From: an uncultured Collinsella sp.
Lineage (GTDB): Bacteria > Actinomycetota > Coriobacteriia > Coriobacteriales > Coriobacteriaceae
Assembly (NCBI GenBank): GCA_902478935.1
Contig: CABSMV010000018.1
Span: forward strand, 1 to 23,124
Reading direction: 5' to 3'
DNA length: 23,124 nucleotides
Below, piece after piece: positions 1-7,105 of the stretch. Made by a program: the position numbers and the translations under genes. A model generated the notes under the pieces. The model did no database searches. It was not told the DNA's origin and saw nothing but the letters and a program-made list of their open reading frames with translations. Every line of letters begins with the position of its first letter. The first letter of the stretch is position 1.

Positions 1-21
1 TCAGATGTGTATAAGAGACAG
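1..21 (+). other. Nextera transposase adapter (non-genomic)
   Basis: Bases 3-21 read AGATGTGTATAAGAGACAG, which is the 19-bp Tn5 mosaic end used in Nextera libraries. The preceding TC matches the end of the read-1 adapter. This is untrimmed sequencing adapter fused to the contig end. Translating through it gives the known artefactual N-termini MCIRDS (frame starting at 5) and MYKRQ (frame starting at 7). Genomic sequence starts at about base 22. Confidence 0.97.
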
Positions 22-22
22 C

Positions 23-553
23 ATCGTTGCCGTGACGAGCGTTGCCGTCAACGCGGGCGCGCTGTCGCAAGATATTGCGTCGGTCATGGTTGCCGCCGGT
101 GCCATCACGGTGTTCTTGATGCCGCTGCTCGCGCAGCTCTTCTACCGCGTGGTCGACGCCGCACCGGTCGCCGCCGTGGCAGAGGTTGCCGAGCATCCAT
201 CCGATGCGCTCGACATCCTGCGCGCCCATCACGATTTGGCGAGCCTGCTCGCACGCGAGCACGAGCTGCTGACCTCGTATGGACACGGTCGCGTATTCGA
301 GGGCCTGCCTACGCTCGATACGATTGCCGAGCGTCTTTCCGCCGAGGCGGCGAGCGGCCATATCGATGCCCGTATTGTGGACGCGGCACATCTTCTTGCC
401 GATAAGACCTATGGAGACGAGGTCGACCCGTCCGAGCTGACTCCGCGCGAACGTCGCCGCCTGGAGCGCGCCAAGCTCGCCGTGCGCGAATACCGCCGCC
501 GCATGCTGGAGCTCTATGCGCGCGATGAAGCCCAGGACGACGACGGCAAGTAG
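23..553 (+). CDS. Cation:proton antiporter, C-terminal part (5' truncated)
   Basis: Partial gene: the true start lies beyond the contig end, and the first whole genomic codon is at 23. The first ~45 residues are hydrophobic and end in AGAITVFLMPLLAQLFYRV, which resembles the last transmembrane helix of a CPA-type (Na+/K+):H+ exchanger domain. About 130 hydrophilic residues follow, presumably a cytoplasmic tail. They include an Arg/Glu-rich helix (TPRERRRLERAKLAVREYRRR) and an acidic end. No Rossmann-type TrkA-N motif is visible in the tail. The family call rests on the short membrane part and general resemblance, so the exact ion is unknown. The gene points towards hom and is convergent with it; a hairpin at 594-628 separates them. 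Confidence 0.6.
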   Translation: MVAVTSVAVNAGALSQDIASVMVAAGAITVFLMPLLAQLFYRVVDAAPVAAVAEVAEHPSDALDILRAHHDLASLLAREHELLTSYGHGRVFEGLPTLDTIAERLSAEAASGHIDARIVDAAHLLADKTYGDEVDPSELTPRERRRLERAKLAVREYRRRMLELYARDEAQDDDGK

Positions 554-593
554 CAAGGAATGTCGGGATACGGGTTCCGTCCAAATAATAGAA

Positions 594-628
594 GGCGCGC
601 TGCCTGCGGTTGATGCAGACAGTGCGCC
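594..628 (-). terminator. Hairpin terminator, mainly for hom (possibly bidirectional)
   Basis: Arms 594-607 and 615-628 form a 14-bp stem with one G-T pair and one mismatch, closed by a 7-nt loop. On the minus strand the stem is followed by TTCTATTATTT, a T-rich tail suited to stopping transcription that runs out of hom. The plus-strand tail is less T-rich, so ending the antiporter mRNA here is possible but weaker. Confidence 0.6.
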
Positions 629-674
629 TATTGCGTTGGGCCTCGTTGAGACTCGAAGCCGTGGTTCGCGACCT

Positions 675-752
675 TTAAGAGCGGGCGGCTCCGTCGACGG
701 GGAGCACGGCGCCCGTGACATAGAAGGACATATCGCTCGCTAGGAAAACATA
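675..752 (-). pseudogene. Short-chain dehydrogenase/reductase C-terminal remnant
   Basis: On the minus strand the 25 codons before the TAA at 675-677 include FLASDMSFYVTGAVLPVDG followed by AARS. This is the typical C-terminal strand-loop of classical SDR enzymes such as FabG (FLASD..YVTG..LPVDGG). The frame differs from that of hom, which ends at 776. Upstream in this frame the residues stop looking like an SDR after a few codons, and no NAD-binding or Tyr-x-x-x-Lys part is present. It is best read as a gene scrap left by deletion or recombination. It has no start or ribosome site of its own and is unlikely to be translated. Confidence 0.6.
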
Positions 753-775
753 TATGCCGTATAGCGAAGAGCGAA

Positions 776-2119
776 TTAGTTGGCCATGACGCCTTCGGTC
801 CAAGCCTCGACGTCCTCGATGCGCAGGACGTTGGCGACCTCGGCCACGCAGTCGACGCTGGCAAGCTCGGCGGCGGCAGCCTGGACGTCCTTCTCGAGCG
901 CGCGGTGCGTCAGGAAGATGACCGAGCAGGCATCGCTGACGCCCGACTTGCCGTCCTCGACCTGGTTGATGAGCGAGATCGAGATGTTGTGCTTGGCAAA
1001 GATGTCGACCGTCTCGGACAGGGCGCCCACGCGGTCGGCGACCTTCAGGCGCACATAGTGCTTGGTCTGGAGCTCGTCCATGGGCTTAAAGGCGAGGTTG
1101 TGACCATAGGGCTCAATCTCGGGCAGCGGAGCCACGCCGCGGCTGATCTGCTCAGAGAGCGACAGGATATCGCCCACGACGGCGCTTGCGGTGGGGAAGG
1201 AGCCTGCGCCGGCACCGTAGAACATGGTCTCGCCCACGGCGTCGCCTACCACGTAGACAGCGTTCATGGCGCCGTTGACCTTGGCAAGCATGTGGTCGGC
1301 GGGGATCAGCGTGGGATGCACGCGGACGTCGACGCCGGCGTCGGTGTTGCGGGCGATGCCGAGCAGCTTAATGGTGTAGCCGAGCTCGCGGGCCTGGGCG
1401 ATGTCCTCAGCGCCGATGGTACGGATACCCTGCTGGTACACATCGTCGGTGGTAACGCGGGTGCCAAAGCCGATGGAAGCGAGGATCGCCGTCTTGCTGG
1501 CGGCATCGAAGCCGTCGACGTCGGCGGACGGGTCGGCCTCGGCATAGCCCTTGGCCTGTGCGTCGGCAAGCACGTCGGCGTAATCGGCGCCCTCGGCGTC
1601 CATGCGCGACAGGATGTAGTTGGTGGTGCCGTTGAGGATGCCAGCGATGGTCAGGATCTTGTTGCCCACCAGGTCGTGCTCGAGCGTGCTCACGATGGGG
1701 ATGCCACCGCCGCAGCTGGCCTCGCACTTAATCTGCACGCCGCATGCGCGCGCCTTCTCGGCGAGCGTCTCGACATGACGGCCCAGCAGGGCCTTGTTGG
1801 CAGAGACGACGTGCTTGCCGTTCTCGAAGGCGGTGGTGAAGATTTCGGTCGCGGGGTGCTCGCCGCCGATGAGTTCGACGACGATGTCGACGGCGGGGTC
1901 GGTGACGACGTCGTGCCAGTCACTCGTAAAGGCCTCGCGCTCAATGCCTGCCGCCTCGGCCTGCTCCCAAGCAAGCGCGCAGGCGCGGGTCAGCTTAAGG
2001 TCGATGCCGTAGGCTGCCAGGTACTCATCGTGGTGGCTCTTGATCAGACGGGCCACGCCGCCGCCGACGGTTCCCAGACCGATCAGACCGACGTTCACGG
2101 TGCGCAGGGGTTCGCTCAT
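776..2119 (-). CDS. hom: Homoserine dehydrogenase
   Basis: Reduces aspartate-semialdehyde to homoserine with NAD(P)H, the branch step to threonine and methionine. The 447-residue length fits the ACT-containing form. Seen in the sequence: the Rossmann glycine motif GLGTVGGG at residues 14-21; SANKALLG; GILNGTTNYILS; the substrate-binding stretch EADPSADVDGFDAASKTA; and a C-terminal ACT domain beginning HYVRLKVADRVGALSETV, the usual site of threonine feedback control. The start is chosen because AAGGAGC lies 5 nt upstream of the ATG on the minus strand. No thrB, thrC or aspartokinase gene is adjacent. It is divergent from the ABC transporter cluster. A TAGAAT -10-like box lies at 2174-2179 (minus) without a clear -35. 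Confidence 0.96.
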   Translation of the reverse strand: MSEPLRTVNVGLIGLGTVGGGVARLIKSHHDEYLAAYGIDLKLTRACALAWEQAEAAGIEREAFTSDWHDVVTDPAVDIVVELIGGEHPATEIFTTAFENGKHVVSANKALLGRHVETLAEKARACGVQIKCEASCGGGIPIVSTLEHDLVGNKILTIAGILNGTTNYILSRMDAEGADYADVLADAQAKGYAEADPSADVDGFDAASKTAILASIGFGTRVTTDDVYQQGIRTIGAEDIAQARELGYTIKLLGIARNTDAGVDVRVHPTLIPADHMLAKVNGAMNAVYVVGDAVGETMFYGAGAGSFPTASAVVGDILSLSEQISRGVAPLPEIEPYGHNLAFKPMDELQTKHYVRLKVADRVGALSETVDIFAKHNISISLINQVEDGKSGVSDACSVIFLTHRALEKDVQAAAAELASVDCVAEVANVLRIEDVEAWTEGVMAN

Positions 2120-2173
2120 AGATAGCTCCTTCGTGCATCTTATGGATGGATTAACCGCTTAAAGGTTGAGTGC

Positions 2174-2179
2174 ATTCTA
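2174..2179 (-). promoter_or_regulatory. Possible -10 box of hom
   Basis: On the minus strand TAGAAT lies about 55 nt before the hom ATG. No convincing -35 is found 16-18 bp upstream, so this is only a weak candidate. Confidence 0.25.
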
Positions 2180-2336
2180 GCGTGAACCGAGGGCGCGTGC
2201 TCGCCAGGCAACAGGAGTCGCACAAAACGGCACCCCCGAAACGCTGCGGAAACATTGGAAACATGCTCGCTACAAACGGAACTCCGTAACAAACTGTCAA
2301 CGTTTGCGCCATAAGGTTTGCCCCGTACCGCAAGAC

Positions 2337-2351
2337 GGCCGCGCTGCGGCC
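2337..2351 (+). repeat. GGCCGC/GCGGCC inverted repeat in the binding-protein leader
   Basis: A perfect 6-bp stem with a 3-nt loop sits 9 bases before the AAAAAGGGG ribosome site of the first binding-protein gene. It could form a small 5'-UTR hairpin that affects translation or mRNA stability. Function is not shown. Confidence 0.4.
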
Positions 2352-2369
2352 AGCGAAAAAGGGGACACC

Positions 2370-3536
2370 ATGTTCAACATCAACAGCACGCTCAGCCGTA
2401 GGAGCTTTCTCGCCGGTGCCGCGGCGCTCGGCAGCACCGCCGCGCTCGCTGGTTGCTCATCGGGTGGCTCGGACGGCGGCTCCGTCGATGACGGCAAGAC
2501 CTTCAAGATCGGTGTCATCGGCCCTCTGACCGGCGCTGCGGCAACCTATGGCGTTTCGGCCGAGAAGGGCGCCAAGCTCGCGGCCAAGGACTTCTCGACC
2601 AAGGACCTCAAACTCTCGCTTAAGTCCGAGGACGACGTCGCCGACGGCGAAAAGGCCATCAACGCCTTCAACACCTTGTACGACTGGGGCATGCAGGCGC
2701 TCGTCGGCCCCGTTACCACCGGTGCTGCCGTCGCCGTCTCGGGCGAGATCGCCGACGATATGCTCATGGTCACGCCCTCCGCCTCGTCGCTCGATGTCAC
2801 CAAGGATAAGACCACGGTCTTTCAGGTCTGCTTCACCGATCCCACCATGGGCGCCAGCGCTGCGAAGTTCTTGGCCGAGAAGTACGCAGATGCCAAGATC
2901 GCCCTGTTCTACAACTCCGGCGATACGTATAGCTCGGGCGTTGCCGATGCCTTTGCCGAGCAGGCCAAGGCATCCAAACTAGATGTCGTCTCTACTGTGA
3001 CGTTTAAGGACGATTCCTCTTCGAGTTTCACCACGCAGCTCACCAAGGCCAAGGAGGCCGGAGTCACGCTCGTTTTTGCGCCGATCTACTACACGCCGGC
3101 GTCCGTTCTGCTCAATAACGCCAAGGATATGGGCTACGACATGACGCTCATGGGTACCGACGGCATGGACGGCCTGCTCTCTGTGGAAGGCTTCGATACC
3201 TCTCTTGCCGAGGGCGTACTGCTCATGACCCCGTTCTCTGCCGACGATGAGAAGAATGCCGACTTCGTCAAGGCCTATAAGGACGCCTACGACGAGACGC
3301 CCAACCAGTTTGCCGCCGACGCCTATGACTGCGTCCACGCGATTGCCGAGGCTATCGATAAGGCGGGGATTGACATTACGGCCGACGGTGCCGACATCGC
3401 CGGCGACCTTGCCAAGGCCATGCGCAAGATCAAGATCGAGGGCCTGACAGGCGAGCTGACGTGGAATGACGAGGGCCAGGTCGAAAAGCCCGCTACAGCC
3501 TATGTGATCCAGGACGGCAAGTACATCGCCGCCTAA
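2370..3536 (+). CDS. LIV-type amino-acid ABC transporter substrate-binding lipoprotein (copy 1)
   Basis: Extracytoplasmic receptor that captures the substrate for the LivHMGF importer encoded downstream. 388 residues. The N-terminus has a twin-arginine-like motif SRRSFLAG at residues 9-16, a hydrophobic stretch and a lipobox LAGC with Cys29, so it is probably a membrane-anchored lipoprotein, perhaps exported by Tat. The mature part is a type I periplasmic-binding fold (Leu/Ile/Val receptor family): FKIGVIGPLTGAAATYG, ALVGPVTTGA, VTPSASSLDVT, FAPIYYTPASVLL. The ATG at 2370 is chosen over the upstream in-frame ATG at 2304 because AAAAAGGGGA precedes it and a signal peptide follows directly. It is a close paralogue of the next gene. 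The true ligand (branched-chain or another amino acid) cannot be read from sequence. Confidence 0.92.
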   Translation: MFNINSTLSRRSFLAGAAALGSTAALAGCSSGGSDGGSVDDGKTFKIGVIGPLTGAAATYGVSAEKGAKLAAKDFSTKDLKLSLKSEDDVADGEKAINAFNTLYDWGMQALVGPVTTGAAVAVSGEIADDMLMVTPSASSLDVTKDKTTVFQVCFTDPTMGASAAKFLAEKYADAKIALFYNSGDTYSSGVADAFAEQAKASKLDVVSTVTFKDDSSSSFTTQLTKAKEAGVTLVFAPIYYTPASVLLNNAKDMGYDMTLMGTDGMDGLLSVEGFDTSLAEGVLLMTPFSADDEKNADFVKAYKDAYDETPNQFAADAYDCVHAIAEAIDKAGIDITADGADIAGDLAKAMRKIKIEGLTGELTWNDEGQVEKPATAYVIQDGKYIAA

Positions 3537-3552
3537 GTGCATATACAACGAG

Positions 3553-3572
3553 AACGGTGGGGCCGTTTTATT
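3553..3572 (+). terminator. Weak hairpin terminator after binding-protein copy 1
   Basis: AACGG (3553-3557) and CCGTT (3563-3567) form a 5-bp stem with a 5-nt loop, and the 3' arm runs into TTTTATT. It is short, so probably a leaky stop or an mRNA 3'-end signal. Confidence 0.45.
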
Positions 3573-3598
3573 CAGGGTAAGGACGCCTGTAACAGAAT

Positions 3599-3720
3599 GG
3601 AAACATTACTTTTACACAATAAAGTGGCATTACTGCATAAAGTAATAGAAATACGCATAAATATGGATAAATGGACAAAGTAAAAGAAAAGTTGAAATAA
3701 TCGCCACTTTTCTTAACTAA
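3599..3720. promoter_or_regulatory. AT-rich control region upstream of binding-protein copy 2
   Basis: Strikingly AT-rich for this genome. It holds GGAAACAT at 3599-3606, also found upstream of copy 1. ATTACTTT occurs at 3605-3612 and inverted as AAAGTAAT at 3639-3646, with a half copy ATTACT at 3629-3634 and a near copy AAAGTAAA at 3677-3684. An 8-bp long-range inverted repeat joins AAAGTGGC (3621-3628) and GCCACTTT (3703-3710). TTGAAA at 3692-3697 is a possible -35, but no clear -10 follows. It is probably the promoter and operator of copy 2; the regulator is unknown. Confidence 0.45.
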
Positions 3721-3807
3721 AGCGTCTACTATTTTGCGAACGCCGAACACGGCGAAGGATGGCCTGTCGGGTAACCGAAACCCGACGAGATTTGAGAGGA
3801 GAGCCGC

Positions 3808-4995
3808 ATGTCGAGCCTCACCGGTAAGTCATTGAACCCTGTTATGAATCGCAGGAGCGTTATCGCGAGCGCAGCAGGTCTGGGGGCGATGTCCATTCTA
3901 GCTGGCTGCTCCTCCAACGGCGGCGACAGTGGTTCCGCTTCGAGCGACGCTTCGTTTAAGATCGGCACCATCGGCCCGCTGACCGGCGCCAACGCGTCCT
4001 ACGGCAAGTCCGTTACCCAGGGTGTCGAGCTTGGCTGCAAGGATTTCTCGACCAAGGAGCTGCCGCTTGTCAGCAAGGCCGAGGACGACCAGGCCGATGG
4101 CGAGAAGGCCGTCAACGCCTTTAACACCCTGCTCGACTGGGGCATGCAGGCCCTCGTCGGCCCGACCACCACGGGTGCGTCGGTTGCAGTTGCCGCCGAG
4201 TGCGGTAACGACCCCAAGACGTTCATGATCACCCCGTCCGCGTCCTCCGAGGACGTCACCGACGGCAAGGATTGTGTCTTCCAGGTTTGCTTCACCGACC
4301 CCAACCAGGGTGTTAATGCTGCTAAGTTTTTGGCAGAGAAGTACGCGGACGAGAAGTTCTTTGTCTTCTATAACGCCGCCGATGCCTATAGCTCGGGTAT
4401 TGCTGATGCCTTCAAGGCACAGGCTGTCGAGTCTAAGCTTGAGATTGTCGCCGAGAAGACTTTTAAGGATGACTCCGCCACGAGTTTTACCAACCAGCTG
4501 ACCAAGGCCAAGGAGGCCGGCGCCACCATGATTTTCGCGCCGATCTACTACACCCCCGCAACCGTCCTGCTCAAGACCGCCAAGGATATGGGCTACGACG
4601 TCAAGATGATGGGTTGCGACGGCATGGACGGCATCCTGGGCGTTGAGGGCTTCGACACCTCTCTTGCCGAGGGCCTGCTGCTCATGACCCCGTTCTCCGC
4701 CGACGACGAGAAAAACGCCGACTTCGTCAACGCCTACAAGGATAAGTACGGCGATACCCCTGACCAGTTTGCCGCCGACGCCTACGACGGCGTGCACGCG
4801 GTGGCCGAGGCCCTCAAGGAAGCCGGCCTGGGTGCCGACGCCGACCCGACCGAGGTTGCCGAGAAGCTTCCCGAGGCTATGCGCAACATTACCGTTGACG
4901 GTCTGACCGGCAAGCTCTCCTGGAACGACAAGGGCCAGGTCCAGAAGGACCCGACGGCGTACGTCATTACCGACGGCAAGTACGTACAGGCCTAA
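3808..4995 (+). CDS. LIV-type amino-acid ABC transporter substrate-binding lipoprotein (copy 2)
   Basis: Second substrate receptor for the same importer, 395 residues, clearly a paralogue of the gene before it. Shared stretches include AKFLAEKYAD, LTKAKEAG, FAPIYYTPA, MTPFSADDEKNADFV and QFAADAYD. It has a twin-arginine pair (MNRRSVIAS) and lipobox ILAGC with Cys34, so it is another lipoprotein. The start is set by GAGAGGAGA five bases before the ATG at 3808; an internal ATG at 3844 would also leave a usable signal peptide. The two copies differ around the binding cleft (for example VTTGAAVAV against TTTGASVAV, and GTDGMDG against GCDGMDG), which allows different ligand ranges. Its own AT-rich upstream region suggests separate control. 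Confidence 0.93.
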   Translation: MSSLTGKSLNPVMNRRSVIASAAGLGAMSILAGCSSNGGDSGSASSDASFKIGTIGPLTGANASYGKSVTQGVELGCKDFSTKELPLVSKAEDDQADGEKAVNAFNTLLDWGMQALVGPTTTGASVAVAAECGNDPKTFMITPSASSEDVTDGKDCVFQVCFTDPNQGVNAAKFLAEKYADEKFFVFYNAADAYSSGIADAFKAQAVESKLEIVAEKTFKDDSATSFTNQLTKAKEAGATMIFAPIYYTPATVLLKTAKDMGYDVKMMGCDGMDGILGVEGFDTSLAEGLLLMTPFSADDEKNADFVNAYKDKYGDTPDQFAADAYDGVHAVAEALKEAGLGADADPTEVAEKLPEAMRNITVDGLTGKLSWNDKGQVQKDPTAYVITDGKYVQA

Positions 4996-5027
4996 TTGGC
5001 CGCCTTACATAGAGCGGTTTTGATCCC

Positions 5028-5057
5028 AAGCAGGGGAGGTTTTGGCCTTCCCTGCTT
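5028..5057 (+). terminator. Strong hairpin between binding protein and livH (attenuator or mRNA-stability element)
   Basis: Arms 5028-5039 and 5046-5057 form a 12-bp stem with one G-T pair and a 6-nt loop. No T tract follows, so it is not a standard terminator. Such hairpins after binding-protein genes often protect the 5' mRNA part and lower expression of the membrane genes; that role here is inference. Confidence 0.5.
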
Positions 5058-5068
5058 GCTTGGTATCT

Positions 5069-5088
5069 AGGGACGATGTAACGTCCCT
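5069..5088 (+). terminator. Second hairpin upstream of livH
   Basis: AGGGACG (5069-5075) and CGTCCCT (5082-5088) form a perfect 7-bp stem with loop ATGTAA, followed by GTTTC. It stands 11 bases after the preceding hairpin and may add to partial termination before livH. Confidence 0.4.
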
Positions 5089-5134
5089 GTTTCATACATT
5101 AACTGGAAACCTATTCGAAAGGGGGATGTGGAAC

Positions 5135-6016
5135 ATGACGGTCTTTATCCAATACCTGGTCAACGGCCTGTCCATGGGCAGCGTCTACGCCATCATCGCG
5201 TTGGGCTACACCATGGTCTACGGTATCGCCAAGATGCTGAACTTCGCTCACGGCGATGTCATCATGGTCGGTGCCTATGTCTCGTTCTGCGCCACGTCGT
5301 ATCTCGGCCTCCCGGGCTGGGCATCTGTAGTTCTCTCTTGCGTGGCCTGCACGGTTCTCGGTGTTCTCATTGAGGGTCTGGCCTATAAGCCGCTGCGCCA
5401 AGCAGGCCCGCTGGCCGTTCTGATCACGGCTATCGGCGTGTCTTACTTCCTGCAGAACGCCGCGCAGCTTCTGTGGGGCGCCACGCCCAAGAACTTCACT
5501 TCGCTCGTCACCTTCCAGGTGCCGGAGTTCTTGGCCAAGTTCAACGTAAGCGCCGTCTCGCTCGTCACCATCGTCGCCTGCCTGGTTATCATGGCCGGCC
5601 TGATGTTCTTTACAGGTAAGACCAAGATGGGCAAGGCCATGCGCGCCGTGTCCGAGGACAAGGCTGCCGCTCAGCTCATGGGCATCAACGTCAACCGCAC
5701 CATTTCGATGACGTTTGCCATCGGCTCTGCCCTTGCCGCCATCGCCGGTGTGCTGCTGTGCTCCTACTCACCGGTGCTGCAGCCCACGACGGGTGCTATG
5801 CCTGGCATCAAGGCCTTCGACGCCGCCGTCTTCGGTGGCATCGGCTCCATCCCCGGCGCTTTTGTCGGTGGCATTCTTATCGGCATCATCGAGGCGATGG
5901 CACAGGCTTACATTTCCACGAGCCTTGCCAACTCCATCGTCTTTGGTGTTCTGATCATCGTCCTGCTCGTCAAGCCTGCCGGCCTCTTGGGCAAGTACGT
6001 CCCCGAGAAGGTGTAG
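5135..6016 (+). CDS. livH: Branched-chain amino-acid ABC transporter permease LivH
   Basis: One of the two membrane subunits of the LIV-type importer, 293 residues, almost wholly hydrophobic with about eight membrane segments. Family marks: GLSMGSVYAIIALGYTMVYG at the start, MLNFAHGDVIMVGAY, the cytoplasmic coupling loop MRAVSEDKAAAQLMGINV, and the late GIGSIPGAFVGGILIGIIEA. The ATG at 5135 is chosen because AAAGGGGG ends 9 nt upstream. Upstream in-frame ATGs at 5042 and 5126 would either read through the hairpins or touch the ribosome site. The stop is followed at once by livM, so the two are translationally coupled. Confidence 0.95.
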   Translation: MTVFIQYLVNGLSMGSVYAIIALGYTMVYGIAKMLNFAHGDVIMVGAYVSFCATSYLGLPGWASVVLSCVACTVLGVLIEGLAYKPLRQAGPLAVLITAIGVSYFLQNAAQLLWGATPKNFTSLVTFQVPEFLAKFNVSAVSLVTIVACLVIMAGLMFFTGKTKMGKAMRAVSEDKAAAQLMGINVNRTISMTFAIGSALAAIAGVLLCSYSPVLQPTTGAMPGIKAFDAAVFGGIGSIPGAFVGGILIGIIEAMAQAYISTSLANSIVFGVLIIVLLVKPAGLLGKYVPEKV

Positions 6017-6025
6017 GTGAGCGTT

Positions 6026-7105
6026 ATGAAGTTTCTTAAAGACAAGCAGACGCGTCACGACTTTGTCACGTACGCCATGTGCCTTGTAGCGTTTGCCATC
6101 GTGTTCTTTATGCAGTCCAACCACATGATTCCGCGCATGATCGCCGGTCAGCTGGTTCCCATCACGGCCTATATCGTCATGGCCATTTCCCTTAACCTCG
6201 TCGTCGGCATCGCGGGCGACTTGTCGCTGGGCCACGCGGGCTTTATGAGTGTCGGCGCCTATACGGGAATCGTCACCGCCGTCGCGCTGGAGAGCGCCGT
6301 TCCCTCCGATCCGGTGCGCCTTATCATCAGTATCGTGGTCGGCGCCATCGCTGCCGCCATCCTGGGCTTCTTGATTGGCATCCCGGTCCTTCGTCTGAGC
6401 GGCGATTACCTGGCTATCGTGACGCTGGCCTTTGGCGAGATTATCAAGGAGATCGTCACCTGCCTCATTGTGGGCGTCGATTCCCGCGGCCTGCATGTGA
6501 TCTTTAACATCACGGGTAACTCCACGATCGACGACCTGCACCTGCTCGAGGACGGCACCGCCATCATCAAGGGCGCGCAGGGCGCATCGGGTGTGTCGAC
6601 GTACTCGACCTTCCTCGCCGGTGCCATCCTGGTCATGGTCGCACTCGTGATCGTGCTCAACCTGGTTCGCAGCCGTACCGGCCGTGCCATTATGGCCGTG
6701 CGCGATAACAAGATTGCAGCCGAGTCCGTAGGCATCTCCGTCACCGAGTACCGCATGATCGCCTTCGTGGTTTCCGCTGCCCTCGCCGGTGCTGCCGGAG
6801 CCCTCTTCGGCGGTAACTTCTCGCAGCTCTCCGCCACCAAGTTCGACTTCAACACGTCCATCCTCATCCTGGTGTTCGTGGTCCTGGGCGGTCTGGGCAA
6901 TATGCGCGGCTCCGTCATCGCGGCGGCATTGCTCACGGTGCTTCCCGAGCTGCTCCGTCAGTTCTCGGACTACCGCATGCTCATCTACGCCATCGTGCTG
7001 ATCTTGGTCATGATCTTTACCAACAACCCGCAGCTCAAGGCGTTCTTCGGTCGCGTCAAGGACCGCTTTGCTTCCAAGAAGGAGGTGGCAGCCGATGCCC
7101 AGTAA
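6026..7105 (+). CDS. livM: Branched-chain amino-acid ABC transporter permease LivM
   Basis: Second membrane subunit, partner of LivH. It is 359 residues from the ATG at 6026, with AGGTGAG just upstream. A GTG at 6017, touching the livH stop, is an alternative with AGAAGG ahead of it. Family marks: ISLNLVVGIAGDLSLGHAGF, RLSGDYLAIVTLAFGEIIKEI, the coupling loop MAVRDNKIAAESVGISVTEY, and VFVVLGGLGNMRGSVIAAAL. The C-terminus is charged and ends 8 bases inside livG, since the livG ATG at 7095 overlaps it; this supports coupled translation of the complex. Confidence 0.95.
   Translation: MKFLKDKQTRHDFVTYAMCLVAFAIVFFMQSNHMIPRMIAGQLVPITAYIVMAISLNLVVGIAGDLSLGHAGFMSVGAYTGIVTAVALESAVPSDPVRLIISIVVGAIAAAILGFLIGIPVLRLSGDYLAIVTLAFGEIIKEIVTCLIVGVDSRGLHVIFNITGNSTIDDLHLLEDGTAIIKGAQGASGVSTYSTFLAGAILVMVALVIVLNLVRSRTGRAIMAVRDNKIAAESVGISVTEYRMIAFVVSAALAGAAGALFGGNFSQLSATKFDFNTSILILVFVVLGGLGNMRGSVIAAALLTVLPELLRQFSDYRMLIYAIVLILVMIFTNNPQLKAFFGRVKDRFASKKEVAADAQ

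Noticed and set aside
5..22. ATG at base 5 as a gene start
   Set aside because: Lies inside the Nextera adapter.
905..2125. 406-codon open frame on the plus strand opposite hom
   Set aside because: Antisense shadow of a clearly coding gene in GC-rich DNA; low-complexity Gly/Ala/Asp/Val translation and no ribosome site.
2295..2300. Perfect TTGACA on the minus strand as a hom -35
   Set aside because: No -10-like sequence 15-19 bp downstream, and it is about 175 bases from the hom start.
3898..4797. 299-codon open frame antisense to binding-protein copy 2
   Set aside because: Mirror of codon bias in the real gene; no ribosome site or recognisable motif.
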